NCBI GenBank assembly: GCA_004369085.1
Contig: ML210262.1
Location: forward strand, 1-64,000
Source of the DNA: Coprinopsis marcescibilis
Taxonomy: Eukaryota > Basidiomycota > Agaricomycetes > Agaricales > Psathyrellaceae
Direction: 5' to 3'
Length of the DNA: 64,000 bases
Positions 25,847 to 36,360 of this stretch are shown piece after piece (position 1 is the stretch's first letter; each line of letters opens with the position of its first letter). The position numbers and the translations under genes are program-made. The notes under the pieces are model-generated. The model saw nothing but the letters and a program-made list of their open reading frames with translations, was not told the DNA's origin and made no database searches.

Positions 25847-28141
25847 GAAACGCAGGCATAGACGGACGGACGGACCCCTGCGACAACACGACCGCGCTCA
25901 CAATGCATACATATGGTTGATTACCCTTTCGTTCTGGCGCTGTCCCCGACTCGCCACAATGTCCACCTAGTTACCAGTTCCTCATCAATCACCAATCATC
26001 CTCCCCATCCGGCTCATTCTGAAACGCACCTCCATCCCTTCCGCCTCTTTGAAGGAGAATCATGATTTGACAAGTAAAGGGCGGTGAACTATGGCCAGGT
26101 CTGCATCGGTTAAAATTTGCCTTTTCTTAATGCGTTTATGGTTGGGTACGCCGGTGAGTGTGTCGCTCGAGTCGGTGTTGATATCGGGATGGGGATGTTT
26201 TCTGGTGGACAAGCTGTGTGCCGCCTGTATGGTATGGTATGCTTCGATGAAGTCGGGAGAACTGCCAGTTGCTTTGCATTGGACGAGGTTGTTTCGATTT
26301 CATTCCACCGCCACGGGGTTTTGGATCGGGGATGGGTACGAGGGGGCGAGTGTCAGGGATTGACCAAGAATTTTTGCGGTGTATTTGCGACGTCGTTGTA
26401 TATGTTCTTTCTATTGTAATATGGGAAGTAATGTCATGTTTGGAGTTCATTTACCCAGTTTGACGTCACATTTGCCCTTGAGTGCGACCAGGAAATGGTC
26501 AACTTCCCTGGCTACTACAACTCATGGTTGGACAGGCCCGGCCTGGAAAAGCCCCCGAACTTTGGATATGTAACGTATAGCTTAATAGACTCGCAGAGAA
26601 ACGCAGCCGGACACAGGTCCTCCGCGACGTCATAAGGATTGGCGGCTTCGCCTTTCACAGGAACGCGGGGGAAAGCTAAGCACATCATTTTGGGCCGCTC
26701 TTGCAGTGTAACGCAACAACCCTCGATAGTTCCATCATAACGACATGAGGGCATGTACACACTAAATGTAATGCCACAGCATCGAGCAATAGGTTTATTG
26801 ATTGCTCAATGTATGCGAAGCCACGGTCCCTGGGGATAAATCGATCGGAAAGGCGGGTGCATAGCATTATGATTCAGGTTCCCTGTACACACCTTCCAGG
26901 GCATTTCGTAGAGTCATTCTCGATAGCTGACAGGAACCGTCTATTAGGGTTTTATGAGTGATGGCACAACAGGAGTCATATACATATGATTCATGGGTGG
27001 CTATAATAAGGGTCGAGTCCAAGTATGGTCCACAATACACGAATAATTCAGAAAAGTTCCAATCACGGTTTGTGAGGCTACCAAGCCGCTGGCGGTGTGA
27101 ACAAACATTCGACTGCCACCTTTCAGCGATACTTATCGGATACAACCTGTGACTGTCTCGACATCTACCGCGATGGCAGTGGCTGGATGGATCTACACCG
27201 GCGAACGAGCTGCGTCATGGACGAACGACCAGTGCACAACCCAGAGTGGGTACTCGGTGCATGAGAAAGGAATGGCGAGCCAGGAGCGCCCTCCACCCTC
27301 GCAACGCACTGGCAGAAGCGGTGCCAACGCGTCATGACCCTAACGACCGCATCGTAAAAGGGCGGGCGTGAGCATCGCCTGGTGGTGGAAGGCGGATAGG
27401 GGATAGCAGATAGATCATCATTACCTGATGATCGCCCAACCAACCGATGCTGGCAACTCGACAAACGTTGGATGGTTGGCGTGGATTCGCGATTTTTTTT
27501 TTTGGGAAGGGTTGAGGGTTGTGACTCGCCTGTGCTGGGCATGTACATACATAAGTGGTTTCTAGTGCGATGTCAAGAAAAGAGGAAATAGTCGTGAGGT
27601 TCTTCGTTGTGTTCTGCCTTGAGGACTATGGAATGGGGATTGGATCCATCTGAAACTTGATACCAATGGAAGAGTATTACACCGACTGATTCCATGCGCG
27701 TGATCAAGTCAGTCAAGTCGTGAAACCACAATATAGTATCCTGCAGAGCTGGTAACACCGCCCAGGCAATGTCTGTACAGAAGAAAGCCAGGTCAATGGT
27801 TGTTGCGCATCAAGAAGCTGAGTGGACAGAGAGTAAATCAGTTCAGTTGCTTAGCTGATTTTTGTCTTGTGGTTGCACATGGGAGCATCTGTAATCTGTA
27901 ACTGGGTCATCGCATTATATTGTGCAGGTGGACATGTACCGCAAACCAAGAGAAGGCCAGAAGCCCACGTCGATGTTCAGGCAGGAGTAGCAACAATGTG
28001 ACTTGCAGCGACCAGGCTATGCTAAGCGGAAAGAACAAAACTTAATATAGCACAAGGAGATGCATATACCAACCTCGGAGCAATAGCAACATGTGGGCGC
28101 GTTGTATTGTCTCTGACAATGGCAGAAACCATATAGAAGAC
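25847..28141. other. Intergenic, weak ORFs only
   Basis: No known family is seen. A minus-strand ORF at 27573-27758 ends in a plausible protein-like stretch ('ITRMESVGVILFHWYQVSDG') and follows an AG acceptor, so it may be an exon of an unrecognised minus-strand gene. Other ORFs up to 127 codons (27165-27548) are unremarkable. A CRE-like palindrome 'tgacgtca' lies at about 26460-26467. Confidence 0.4.
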
Positions 28142-28477
28142 TCAACGACAAGCAGCTTCGGGGACGTCGATTGATGGTGGTCTACCCGCAAGGTTTGGTT
28201 CCGGTCCCCAATGGCAGGGTTGCTGATATGTATCCCAATCATGAGTACACGGATGGTCGTCTGTGTAGCATAGCTGGGTGTTGTGGTTACGGGGACATTC
28301 ATCCTTGATCCGTGTGTTTTGGAAATGACGTCTATTGAGCGGGATATAATTGTAATTTAGAAACTGAACAGCGCAGCGCTTCAATTGTGAACAAACGCCT
28401 GAAACGATCCCCCTACGAATGTTATCAGCTGGGACAAAGGTTATAGTTGAGGCATACGTACCTGAGCCATCCTGCAT
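28142..28477 (-). CDS. Possible Cys-containing ORF downstream of COX6
   Basis: A 111-codon ORF on the same strand, starting 10 bp beyond the COX6 stop. It has five cysteines in its last 54 residues (contexts 'KDECPRN', 'TQLCYTD', 'DHPCTHD', 'QQPCHWG', 'EAACR'). There is no signal peptide, and the 5' part could instead be COX6 3' UTR. GTACGT and several AG sites allow alternative splicing models. No family is recognised. Confidence 0.22.
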   Translation of the reverse strand: MQDGSGTYASTITFVPADNIRRGIVSGVCSQLKRCAVQFLNYNYIPLNRRHFQNTRIKDECPRNHNTQLCYTDDHPCTHDWDTYQQPCHWGPEPNLAGRPPSIDVPEAACR

Positions 28478-28486
28478 AGGGGTATT

Positions 28487-28950
28487 TTATGATGTGTAGA
28501 GCTCCTCCTTGAGTGACAGGCCTACGAAACTAGTCAACCACCCGAATTTCATAAAATCAGTTCCAACTTACCGAGTTCCTCACGGAGAGGCTTCAATTCG
28601 TCAACATATGCTTGATATTGTTGCTTATTCTCAACCTTCTCCTTAACACCCTCGAAAATGCGGACAGCGGTTGCGTAGCAGTTGACGCGACGCGCTGCCT
28701 GGACTGCAGCGGTGATGACCTCTGGTGAAGGGACGAGATCGTGAGCGAAGCAGTTGTTGAGTCCACGCTGCACCTCGAAGAGGTCCTCAGCGCTCTGGAA
28801 GAACTTGACATAGCGGTCGCTGAACTGTTCGAAAGTCTCCTGAGCATGGCCGCTGGCAGGTCGGATGAACATGGGAGCGACTCGCGCTCTGGAGAGGATG
28901 GCGGGACGTGCGGCAGCACGGAGAACGGTGGCGGCGACGCGGGCGTGCAT
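28487..28950 (-). CDS. COX6: Cytochrome c oxidase subunit VI (mammalian Va type)
   Basis: Nuclear-encoded structural subunit of mitochondrial complex IV. Exons 28950-28572 and 28521-28487 with a 50 bp intron give 137 residues. The first 30-35 residues are Arg/Ala-rich without acids, a typical presequence. The mature part holds family landmarks: 'FSDRYVKFF', 'DLFEVQRGLNNCFAHDLVPS', 'AARRVNCYATAVRIFEGVK', 'YVDELKPLREELG'. The short second exon supplies the conserved ending 'LSLKEELYTS', which confirms the splice. An ATG in frame at 29103 exists, but 28950 gives the proper presequence. Confidence 0.96.
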
Positions 28951-30797
28951 TTCGACGACGATGACGACGGGGAAAGGAGCGTTGGGGACGACGACGACGA
29001 CGGTGAGACTGAAAAGATGGGTTGGGTCGGAGTGATGGCACGGGAATGGCCGGCACCCAAAGCTTTTGATCAATAAAGCCAAAGTCCAGACAATTCTGGA
29101 CAAATCTAATCATGGCTGGGCGCCCGCCCGCCCACTTGGCACGCACAAGTTCAACTTCGTCTGTTATTGCCTCAACTTTCCTCTATCTACCGCTGTGCTC
29201 TGAAACCTCTTCACTTCTTCCTTCTAAAGTCACAATCATGACAGAAAGTTTCAAGAATACCATGGGCTATGCGACCAGGTTCTTCGAGATCTACGCGCGA
29301 CATCTTATCTGTGTTACACGGTCGTCTGGGGTTCTCAATGTCCGTGTCTTCATGAAATCACAGAAGCAATACACTGGAGAACCAGACATGAAGTCATTTG
29401 TTTGGAAACAGACGTAATTCCGACGCCGAGCAAGCAGATCATCCTTCAAGCGCCCTTTCACCGATTTGCACAGCCCAAACCAGTGCTATCGTCTTTGTTC
29501 CGGTCAAGCTTGAGACCTTATCCGGGTTAACCACGCCTTCGAGGGCCCTTCGACGTCACTCTCCGTGGGGAAATAGACATGTCGTACATCGTACAGGTTC
29601 CTACCCCTCGAAGAACAATTCCACCAAGCCTCAGGAATTCGATCCGAGACGGTTTCCCGGGCACTTGGAAACATGGTTTCCCACTATTTCGGTCTGGTCC
29701 CGAGAATCCTGTATTCGTTGAAACTATCTATCACTGACACTTCCTGTTTCAAGGATGTTGCTTCTTAGTTGAGATTCTTTGCTCGCATTAGGAGGGGCGA
29801 TGAGCAAGTCAATTCCTCGTCGATCAAGATGCAAGCAAGTAAACATTAACATGCCTGTGTATTGACTTGAGGCATGGCGACTGCGTAATGGGCAACACTC
29901 TAGGGTTGCCTCAAGTCGATCGCGAAGGTACGGTCACCGGTGAATCCATGCGCCGATTACCCTCAACCCAAGCAAGTTTCTGTGCGCTGTTCATGCATAG
30001 GTATGTCCTGTTGTCCATCTTTTGGGATAGTCTAACGAGCGTAGATCCTTTGCTCTGTCATCTGGATACTACAGGTGCATTGAGCGACCCTGCGTCATCG
30101 TTCAAGGCAAACGAAGTCCTCCGCTGCTATGAAGCTTAGCCACGCTAACGGCAAGAGCGCTTCATGCGGCAATTCACAGGGTAAGCGCACCGCATTGGCT
30201 ATGGGCTTGCGTTTAATGATTGGATGACATCGGAGTTTGTATCCGTTCTTGTCCAGCCTCCGGCTCATCATCGCGTGCCTGAGGCTGCCACGCTCTCTTC
30301 GTTGAACATCAACCCGCCCTTTGACCTTGCCCCGACGCTACCTACTATGCACCAGACAAGAGCTATCTGTGGGTATTTCGACTATTGTTCACTTTTCTTG
30401 TCGTTATGACTTTATTACTTGGCTCACGCTCGCAGGTGCTATGCAGTACAAAGGCAATGGGTACAAGACTGTGGCAGACAGTGTACTTGTCTACTGGGTA
30501 GGGGGCAACGACGGGAGCTCAGAGCTCATACTCCCATTATGCCATTATGAAACCTCCCTGACTACATGACGTCTGCGGGGGATGTTCTATGCGAAAAGAA
30601 GTCACCGCCGCGTCGGGGCAGGGAGGTCACACAGCCTGCACAGCCCGGACCCGCCTTACCTATCCCCATTTAATCACCGACACAAAATCTACGTATATAA
30701 CATCTCTCGGATTGTCATCCATCGTCATCTCACATCCTTCCCTCTCACCTACTGTCATCTGTACTCCAGCCTTACCAAACCAAACTCCATTTAAAAC
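28951..30797. other. Intergenic between COX6 and bZIP genes
   Basis: The two genes are divergent, so both promoters lie here. ORFs at 29112-29417 and 29398-29721 have no firm match. A P450-like phrase was considered and rejected (see rejected list). The bZIP TATA box is listed separately. Confidence 0.45.
30694..30700 (+). promoter_or_regulatory. Putative TATA box of the bZIP gene
   Basis: 'tatataa' lies 98 bp upstream of the bZIP start codon at 30798 and is followed by a pyrimidine-rich stretch ('ccttccctctcacc') typical of fungal transcription starts. If used, the leader would be about 60-75 nt and hold no upstream AUG. Confidence 0.5.
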
Positions 30798-31361
30798 ATG
30801 CAGAACGACTACAACAACGTTGCTTACAGCCAATACTCGATGGGATATCCGCAGCCGATGCAGCACCACTATCCAACCAGCCCGAACACGGTCCACCAGC
30901 ACAGTTTCGAATACGAGCAACCAGCTCCTAGCTCCAGTTCGCTAGTAGACCGACGCAGATCGCCGACTGCACGTCGCCTTAGCCCCCAAGACCTCATTCC
31001 ACACGATGCTCCAACCCAATCACGCCGATATATCACTCCTTCTGCAACATCACGCAGGGACGCTCCCTCATCCTTCCAAAGGCGATCATCGTACTCCAGG
31101 GTCTCAGACGAGGAGGAGGATGAGCTACACGAAGAACCACTTGGACCCAACGCGACTGAACAGGAGAAGATCGAATACAAGAGACGTCAGAACACCCTCG
31201 CAGCCCGTCGCAGCCGAAAGCGCAAGCTTCAGCAACAGATGCAGCTGCAGGAGCAGGTCGAGCTCCTCACCAAGGAGAAGGAGATTTGGAAGACCCGGGC
31301 ATTGACGCTTCGCCAACTCCTGCTCACTCACGGTATCCTCTGCCCCGACTTCAAGGATTAA
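30798..31361 (+). CDS. bZIP transcription factor, Gcn4/CPC1-like
   Basis: An intronless 187-residue protein. The basic region (residues 128-143) contains 'RRQNTLAARRSRKRK', the N-x2-AA-x2-SR signature of Gcn4-type DNA-contact residues. A leucine-zipper helix follows ('LQEQVELLTKEKEIW', 'ALTLRQLLLTHG') to near the C-terminus. The N-terminal 100 residues are rich in Ser, Pro, Tyr and Gln, and an acidic patch 'SDEEEDELHEE' (103-113) could serve in activation. It is shorter than most fungal Gcn4 proteins, so amino-acid starvation control is an inference from the basic region only. Located in the nucleus by family. Confidence 0.85.
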   Translation: MQNDYNNVAYSQYSMGYPQPMQHHYPTSPNTVHQHSFEYEQPAPSSSSLVDRRRSPTARRLSPQDLIPHDAPTQSRRYITPSATSRRDAPSSFQRRSSYSRVSDEEEDELHEEPLGPNATEQEKIEYKRRQNTLAARRSRKRKLQQQMQLQEQVELLTKEKEIWKTRALTLRQLLLTHGILCPDFKD

Positions 31362-33106
31362 ACTCAACCAAGCCCCTGCTGGTTCTGTCCCTTCCCTTGC
31401 TGTTAACGACCCCCTGTCCGTCCTGGAACAACCGATGAATCACTAGTCATGATGACTCGGCGTGTACAGTATGCGCCATCTGAAAACTACCCAGATGCAT
31501 CCTGCTTTCAACCGCTACCGACTATAGTCTGCCTGATTGGGACCCACGAACGAAAGAGCCGTCAAGAACCATTCCCCGAGTACCAACATTGTGATTTCTC
31601 TATGCGATACCCTTGCCATCATGTTATATTCTTCCGAGCATAATACCGGCGCTGGTACTCAATGACAATGTGTGTCTATCTTCCCCTTCCTCAGTGGCCC
31701 CCTTTACTAATCTACCTTGTTTAGTTTTGGAAATCTCCCAGCAAGAGCTGTCGTTGCCAACCCGGTTTCGGGGCTGCGCTGTGCCCCTGTGATTTGGCCT
31801 TTACCAATCGACAATTTGCCGAAGGCTACCGCTCTCTCCGGGAACATTTCTGGAAGTTTCCATCGTCCTGAATGGACTTACTTGGCTGGTCTTGTTTTCC
31901 CGTTCGTTTTACATCAGTAGAAGTTCTCCTCCCTCGCTTTCCCGTTTTATCTGCTATCTTTCGATGCCCTTTTCTCTTGGACACGGACATGATCGATGCA
32001 GTGCCACCTTTTTTTTATTCGCCCTTTCTTCTCCACATTCTTATTATTTAAACACTCACAGTGGACTAACTGCGAGGCTCGGGACAATAAGCACACTGAC
32101 AATCGTCGCATTCCATCAATGTAAATCAGCATCTTTATTCGGGAATACAGGGTCTCCTCCCTTGTACCATAGAACCCCAAAAATGTTACCAGTATTACAA
32201 CATCATATACAGCATATTTATCAAAAATCTCCATTTGTCCTATAGCGGCGAACAGCCGATAACCACCGTCTTTATCAAGGGATGACCTCTGTCATAAGGT
32301 TTGATTATTGTGTCGTTGCAGTCTTGGTTTCCGAAAATGCGCTGGCTTCGTTGAGGCAAAGCTAATTTGAGTCTCGAGATAAACGCCCAGCATGATGCAT
32401 CAGCCTCGTCCATAATTAGGCAACCCCAAATAGCACCGCACAACAAGCACATGTTGCTGTAGTTGAATGCGCCCGCTGTCGGAGAAGATTTTTGGCGTTT
32501 AGAGCTGATCCTTTTCACCGACTTGGATGTCCGAGGTGTCCTTCAGGCGGGGTGTGTACTGCGGTTCTATGAAATATATTCTTCAGTATGAGCTGGTTGC
32601 GGAGATTTCGCGCAAAATGGCAGTACCGCCGCGACAGTGTGCAGGTCCGCAGGGGATTTGCCATCACTGTCGCTGAAATGACACGGGCCTTTTCCCCGTA
32701 GAGTTGTTCATGAAGCATTTTGACTGTGAGCCAAACTTCTTTGCGAAACTCTGCTGCGCCGGAGTAGATGTGCAAATGTGTTTTCTGGAAGAAATTTAAC
32801 GGAGATCGCGGTCATGGCGAGTACCGATGCTACTGGAGCGCCTGTCTCAAGGCTCCTGTTGTATAGAATCTAATGCAGAGAAGTGGTTGATACAAGTATC
32901 GCAGAACTAAATCTCAAGCGCCACCCTATTTCACGGTCGGCATCGGCTTTTTCAACGAAACACGGAAATTAGAATCCGGGGTCCACGGATAAATTGTGAT
33001 GGCCCCTATCAATCATTTTGAGCCCTAAGGTTAGGGTTAAGTCAGATGCTTGCAGTTTCTGCCGTGACCTTGTGGTCACATTCCTTGCAGGGACTATCCG
33101 ATATCG
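31362..33106. other. Intergenic between bZIP and aminopeptidase genes
   Basis: 3' flank of the bZIP gene and 5' flank of the aminopeptidase gene. ORFs up to 117 codons (31892-32245) are without features. Nothing else is supported. Confidence 0.5.
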
Positions 33107-35898
33107 ATGTTGGCTCGATTATCTCTCCGCTCTTTACCATCACGATCTCGAATATCTGGACGAAATATGTCGACCGCCATTGTTGTTCCCTTTGACCACC
33201 AGCAATCCAGCAAGCCAGTTGCTGGCGTCGACGCCGCTGAACTCTGGGCTCTGACGCCTTCAGGCGAGAAAACGCCCAAAGCTGGAACCACCCGGACTTT
33301 TTACAACACTCCTGCAAGCAAAACGACTACCATAGCCTCTCTTGGTGAAGGATTTGCCAACAAGTCGGACGAAGTTAAGCGCGAACTCGTCAGGAAGGCT
33401 GTTGGGAGCGCAGTCAAAGATCTCAAGGCCCATGATGGTGTCAAGGAAGTTGCTGTCGATGCATCTGCTGACCCACATGCTGCAGGTGCGTAGTGTGGAT
33501 AAGTTTTTTATGGAAGATATGTTGATTAGGATCTTAGCTGTTGCTGCTAACCTCGCCTTGTACAAGTTTACCTTGAAAACTTTCCCCCAGTCGGCGTTTG
33601 ATCCTAACTTGAAGGAACCGCTCCCTCCCAAGATCCAATTCTCCCCGATCGAAGCGTCCAAGGATTGGGATAGAGGTGTTATTTATGCCGAGTCTCAGAA
33701 CCTGGCGAGAACTGTACGTCTACTTGTGTTAGTCCCACGTTTGCCATCTCATAGGTGCTTCGTAGTTGATGGAATACCCGGCCAACATGATGACGCCAAC
33801 TGTGAGTACAACGTTTTTTTTAAATCTCAATAAGCGGCTACGGGTATAGCTGCTTCAGTCCCTGTTGACCGGGTTTTATTTCACTTTCCTGACTTTTGGA
33901 CGCTCCAAAGTCTCGGTGTACTTGGCCGGATCCCCCGCTTTACAATCGGTTCTCTTTTCAACCTCGTGTTGTCTTTGTCCACATCTGCATGACTTCTATA
34001 GGTGACTCAGGCTTCGACGGCCTTGTGTCTGGCCCCTGTGCTCTGTTTTTATTCCAATCAAAACGTTGGGCTGTGATGACACAGTTCATGTCATACCTCG
34101 TCCCATCATGAGTCCTTCTCGTTTTTATAGAAGTCCGAAGCTCTTTGCATTCTGTTTGGTTGACTGATTTTGTCATATGGCTTGTCTGACGCGCGAAATG
34201 ACAGATTTTCACCGAGCGCGTCAAGAAAGAGTTCGCTGGCATTCCAAATGTCGAGATCATCGTCCGTGATGAAGGTGCGTGAGTCTCGATGCGTTCATAC
34301 ATATGGAAGCTGATTTAGTATGTAGCTTGGGCAGCGGAGAAAAACATGGTACGCGCGTTGTTTCACTAACTGGGTAACTGTTAGAAATCCTGACTTTCAA
34401 TTTTAGAACGTGTTCCTGTCCGTTACCCATGGAACGTCGGAGCCCGCAAAGATTTTGGAAATGTATGTCGCGTTCAACTGCTACCCTGATCAAATAGTTT
34501 ACCTGTGTTTACGTTTCCCCAGTCACTACAAGGGTGCCGCCGATAAGAACGCACAACCACTCGCATTTGTCGGTAAGGGTATCACTTTTGATTCTGGAGG
34601 AATCAGTTTGAAGCCAGGAGCGGTAAGTTTCACCCCTTCGACCTATTTCCGTTATTGTAATTTGATCCATGTAGGGCATGAAACTGATGAGGGGAGACAT
34701 GGGTGGTGCTGCCACTGTCGTATCTGCTGCGCTCGCAATCGCGAAGCTCCAGCTTCCGTATGTGCTGCGGATATGTCACTTGTACGCATACTGACCCCGT
34801 AGCCAGCGTCAATCTTGTCGTGGTGACCCCACTCACCGAAAACATGCCTGGGCCGAGCGCTACAAAGCCCGGAGATATGTGAGATTTGCATTGATGGTGT
34901 GTTCTTGGCGCTCCGAACTCATCGTACATTTTAGCATCTACGCCATGAACGGCAAGTCCGTTGAGGTGGACAATACTGATGCAGAGGGCCGCCTCGTGCT
35001 GTCCGGTAAGCCTGACGTCCTTAGAACAGTCCATTCCGGCTGAACATTATTTACGCCAGACGCCATCTATTACACATCAACGGAGTTTAAGCCCCACACC
35101 TTGATAGATGTGGCTACCTTGACTGGGTGAATGGTCTTTGAGCAACGGGTACATGACGCAAGCTGACTCCTGTTGATAGAGCTGTGGTCATCGCTCTCGG
35201 TGAACTTTTCTCTGCTGTATTTTCCGTGAGGGGCTTTCGGGGGTTTATGCATGCTCAGAAGCGCCTGATGTTTTTTTCTCTAGACCTCCGATGAACTCTG
35301 GGAACAATTGTACAGAGCAGGTCAAATTGAACATGACCGATTCTGGCGTCTACCACTCGATGACGAATACGGACCTCAGATTCATTCTTCAAATGCAGAT
35401 CTCCAGAACGTGTGTACTGCATCTATCTTTCATTTCCTATGCCGTTCTGTTGCTTTCTCCTTTTCTTGTTTGAAAAATCTGTTGTGCACTAGACGCTGAT
35501 TGATTTCGTTTATTTTTGTATAGACTGGTGGCCGCCCTGCAGGAAGTGCAACCGCAGCGTTGTTCTTGAAGCCTTTCGTTGATGGTCTTGAACCCAAAGA
35601 CGGAGCTGAGTCCATCAAATGGGCCCACCTTGACATTGCGGGATCCATGGAGGTTCGTCTGCCCTTTTCACGTTTTAGGCTCTCCTTCACCGCGATCTAA
35701 CTACACAATGTACCGCCCCACAGGCAACCCGCCCCTCTCCGTATCAAGAAAAGGGCATGACAGGTCGACCAGTGAGGTAAGTCGAACAATCATCTAACAT
35801 CAATTCTTCTTGTCTTGTGATAAATTGGCGCCCACATATTGATGTCCTTTTCTAGAGCTCTAGTGGAGTATGTCCGACGCTTGACCGATTCTGCTTGA
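33107..35898 (+). CDS. Leucine aminopeptidase, M17 family
   Basis: A di-metal exopeptidase releasing N-terminal residues. Sixteen exons: 33107-33485, 33538-33713, 33766-33801, 34205-34274, 34326-34348, 34407-34462, 34523-34622, 34675-34757, 34807-34878, 34935-35005, 35060-35126, 35180-35225, 35284-35409, 35524-35652, 35724-35776, 35856-35898; total 509 residues, every junction in phase. All M17 active-site residues are present: K265 and D270 in '[11 protein letters not shown]', K277 ('ISLKPG'), D288 ('MRGDMGG'), D347, E349 and R351 in 'NTDAEGRL'. The N-terminus '[19 protein letters not shown]' is Arg/Ser-rich without acids, like a mitochondrial presequence; a second in-frame ATG at 33167 would give a cytosolic form. 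Long intron 3 (403 bp) is an exception among 45-60 bp introns. Confidence 0.95.
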
Positions 35899-36360
35899 CC
35901 GGTTCTTTCCTTGTTCTCCGGTGAAATGCAGGTCCATCCTCCTTAAAAATGGAAGGACATGAATCATATTTGGATTAGAATTTGGATTCGGAAGGAGTAA
36001 GAGGAAGAGCTCGGTAATAACATAACATTACAACTACCGGGGGTGGGACATGTAGGCTAGCAATCACAGAGCGAAATATGAGTCGTATACGTTACAGAAA
36101 TTTATCATGTCAGCTACTGAAAGACGTCGGAGAATGCAGGGTCTATCTATCATACATATGGTACTTAGGTGTTACAGGAGTGAGAGAGATCCAATTAGGG
36201 CACAGGAGGGTATGTAATAGATCGTCCAGGCTGATGAAAGGTTGAAAGGGAAAGAAAGCAGCGGTGCAGTAAGACAGACAGAATAGACAAAGACATACAC
36301 AGCTACCGGCCAGAGCCCAGGCCCATAGCGAGACATGATCACGAACGGGATAGCCGTAGC
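35899..36360. other. 3' flanks of two convergent genes
   Basis: The aminopeptidase and the Zn2Cys6 gene end facing each other across about 460 bp. No additional feature is seen. Confidence 0.6.

Noticed and set aside
29398..29721. Possible cytochrome P450 fragment ('ALRRHSPWGNRHVVHRTG', 'EFDPRRF')
   Set aside because: It vaguely recalls the K-helix to PERF region, but no heme-binding Cys motif or other P450 segment is found nearby in any frame.
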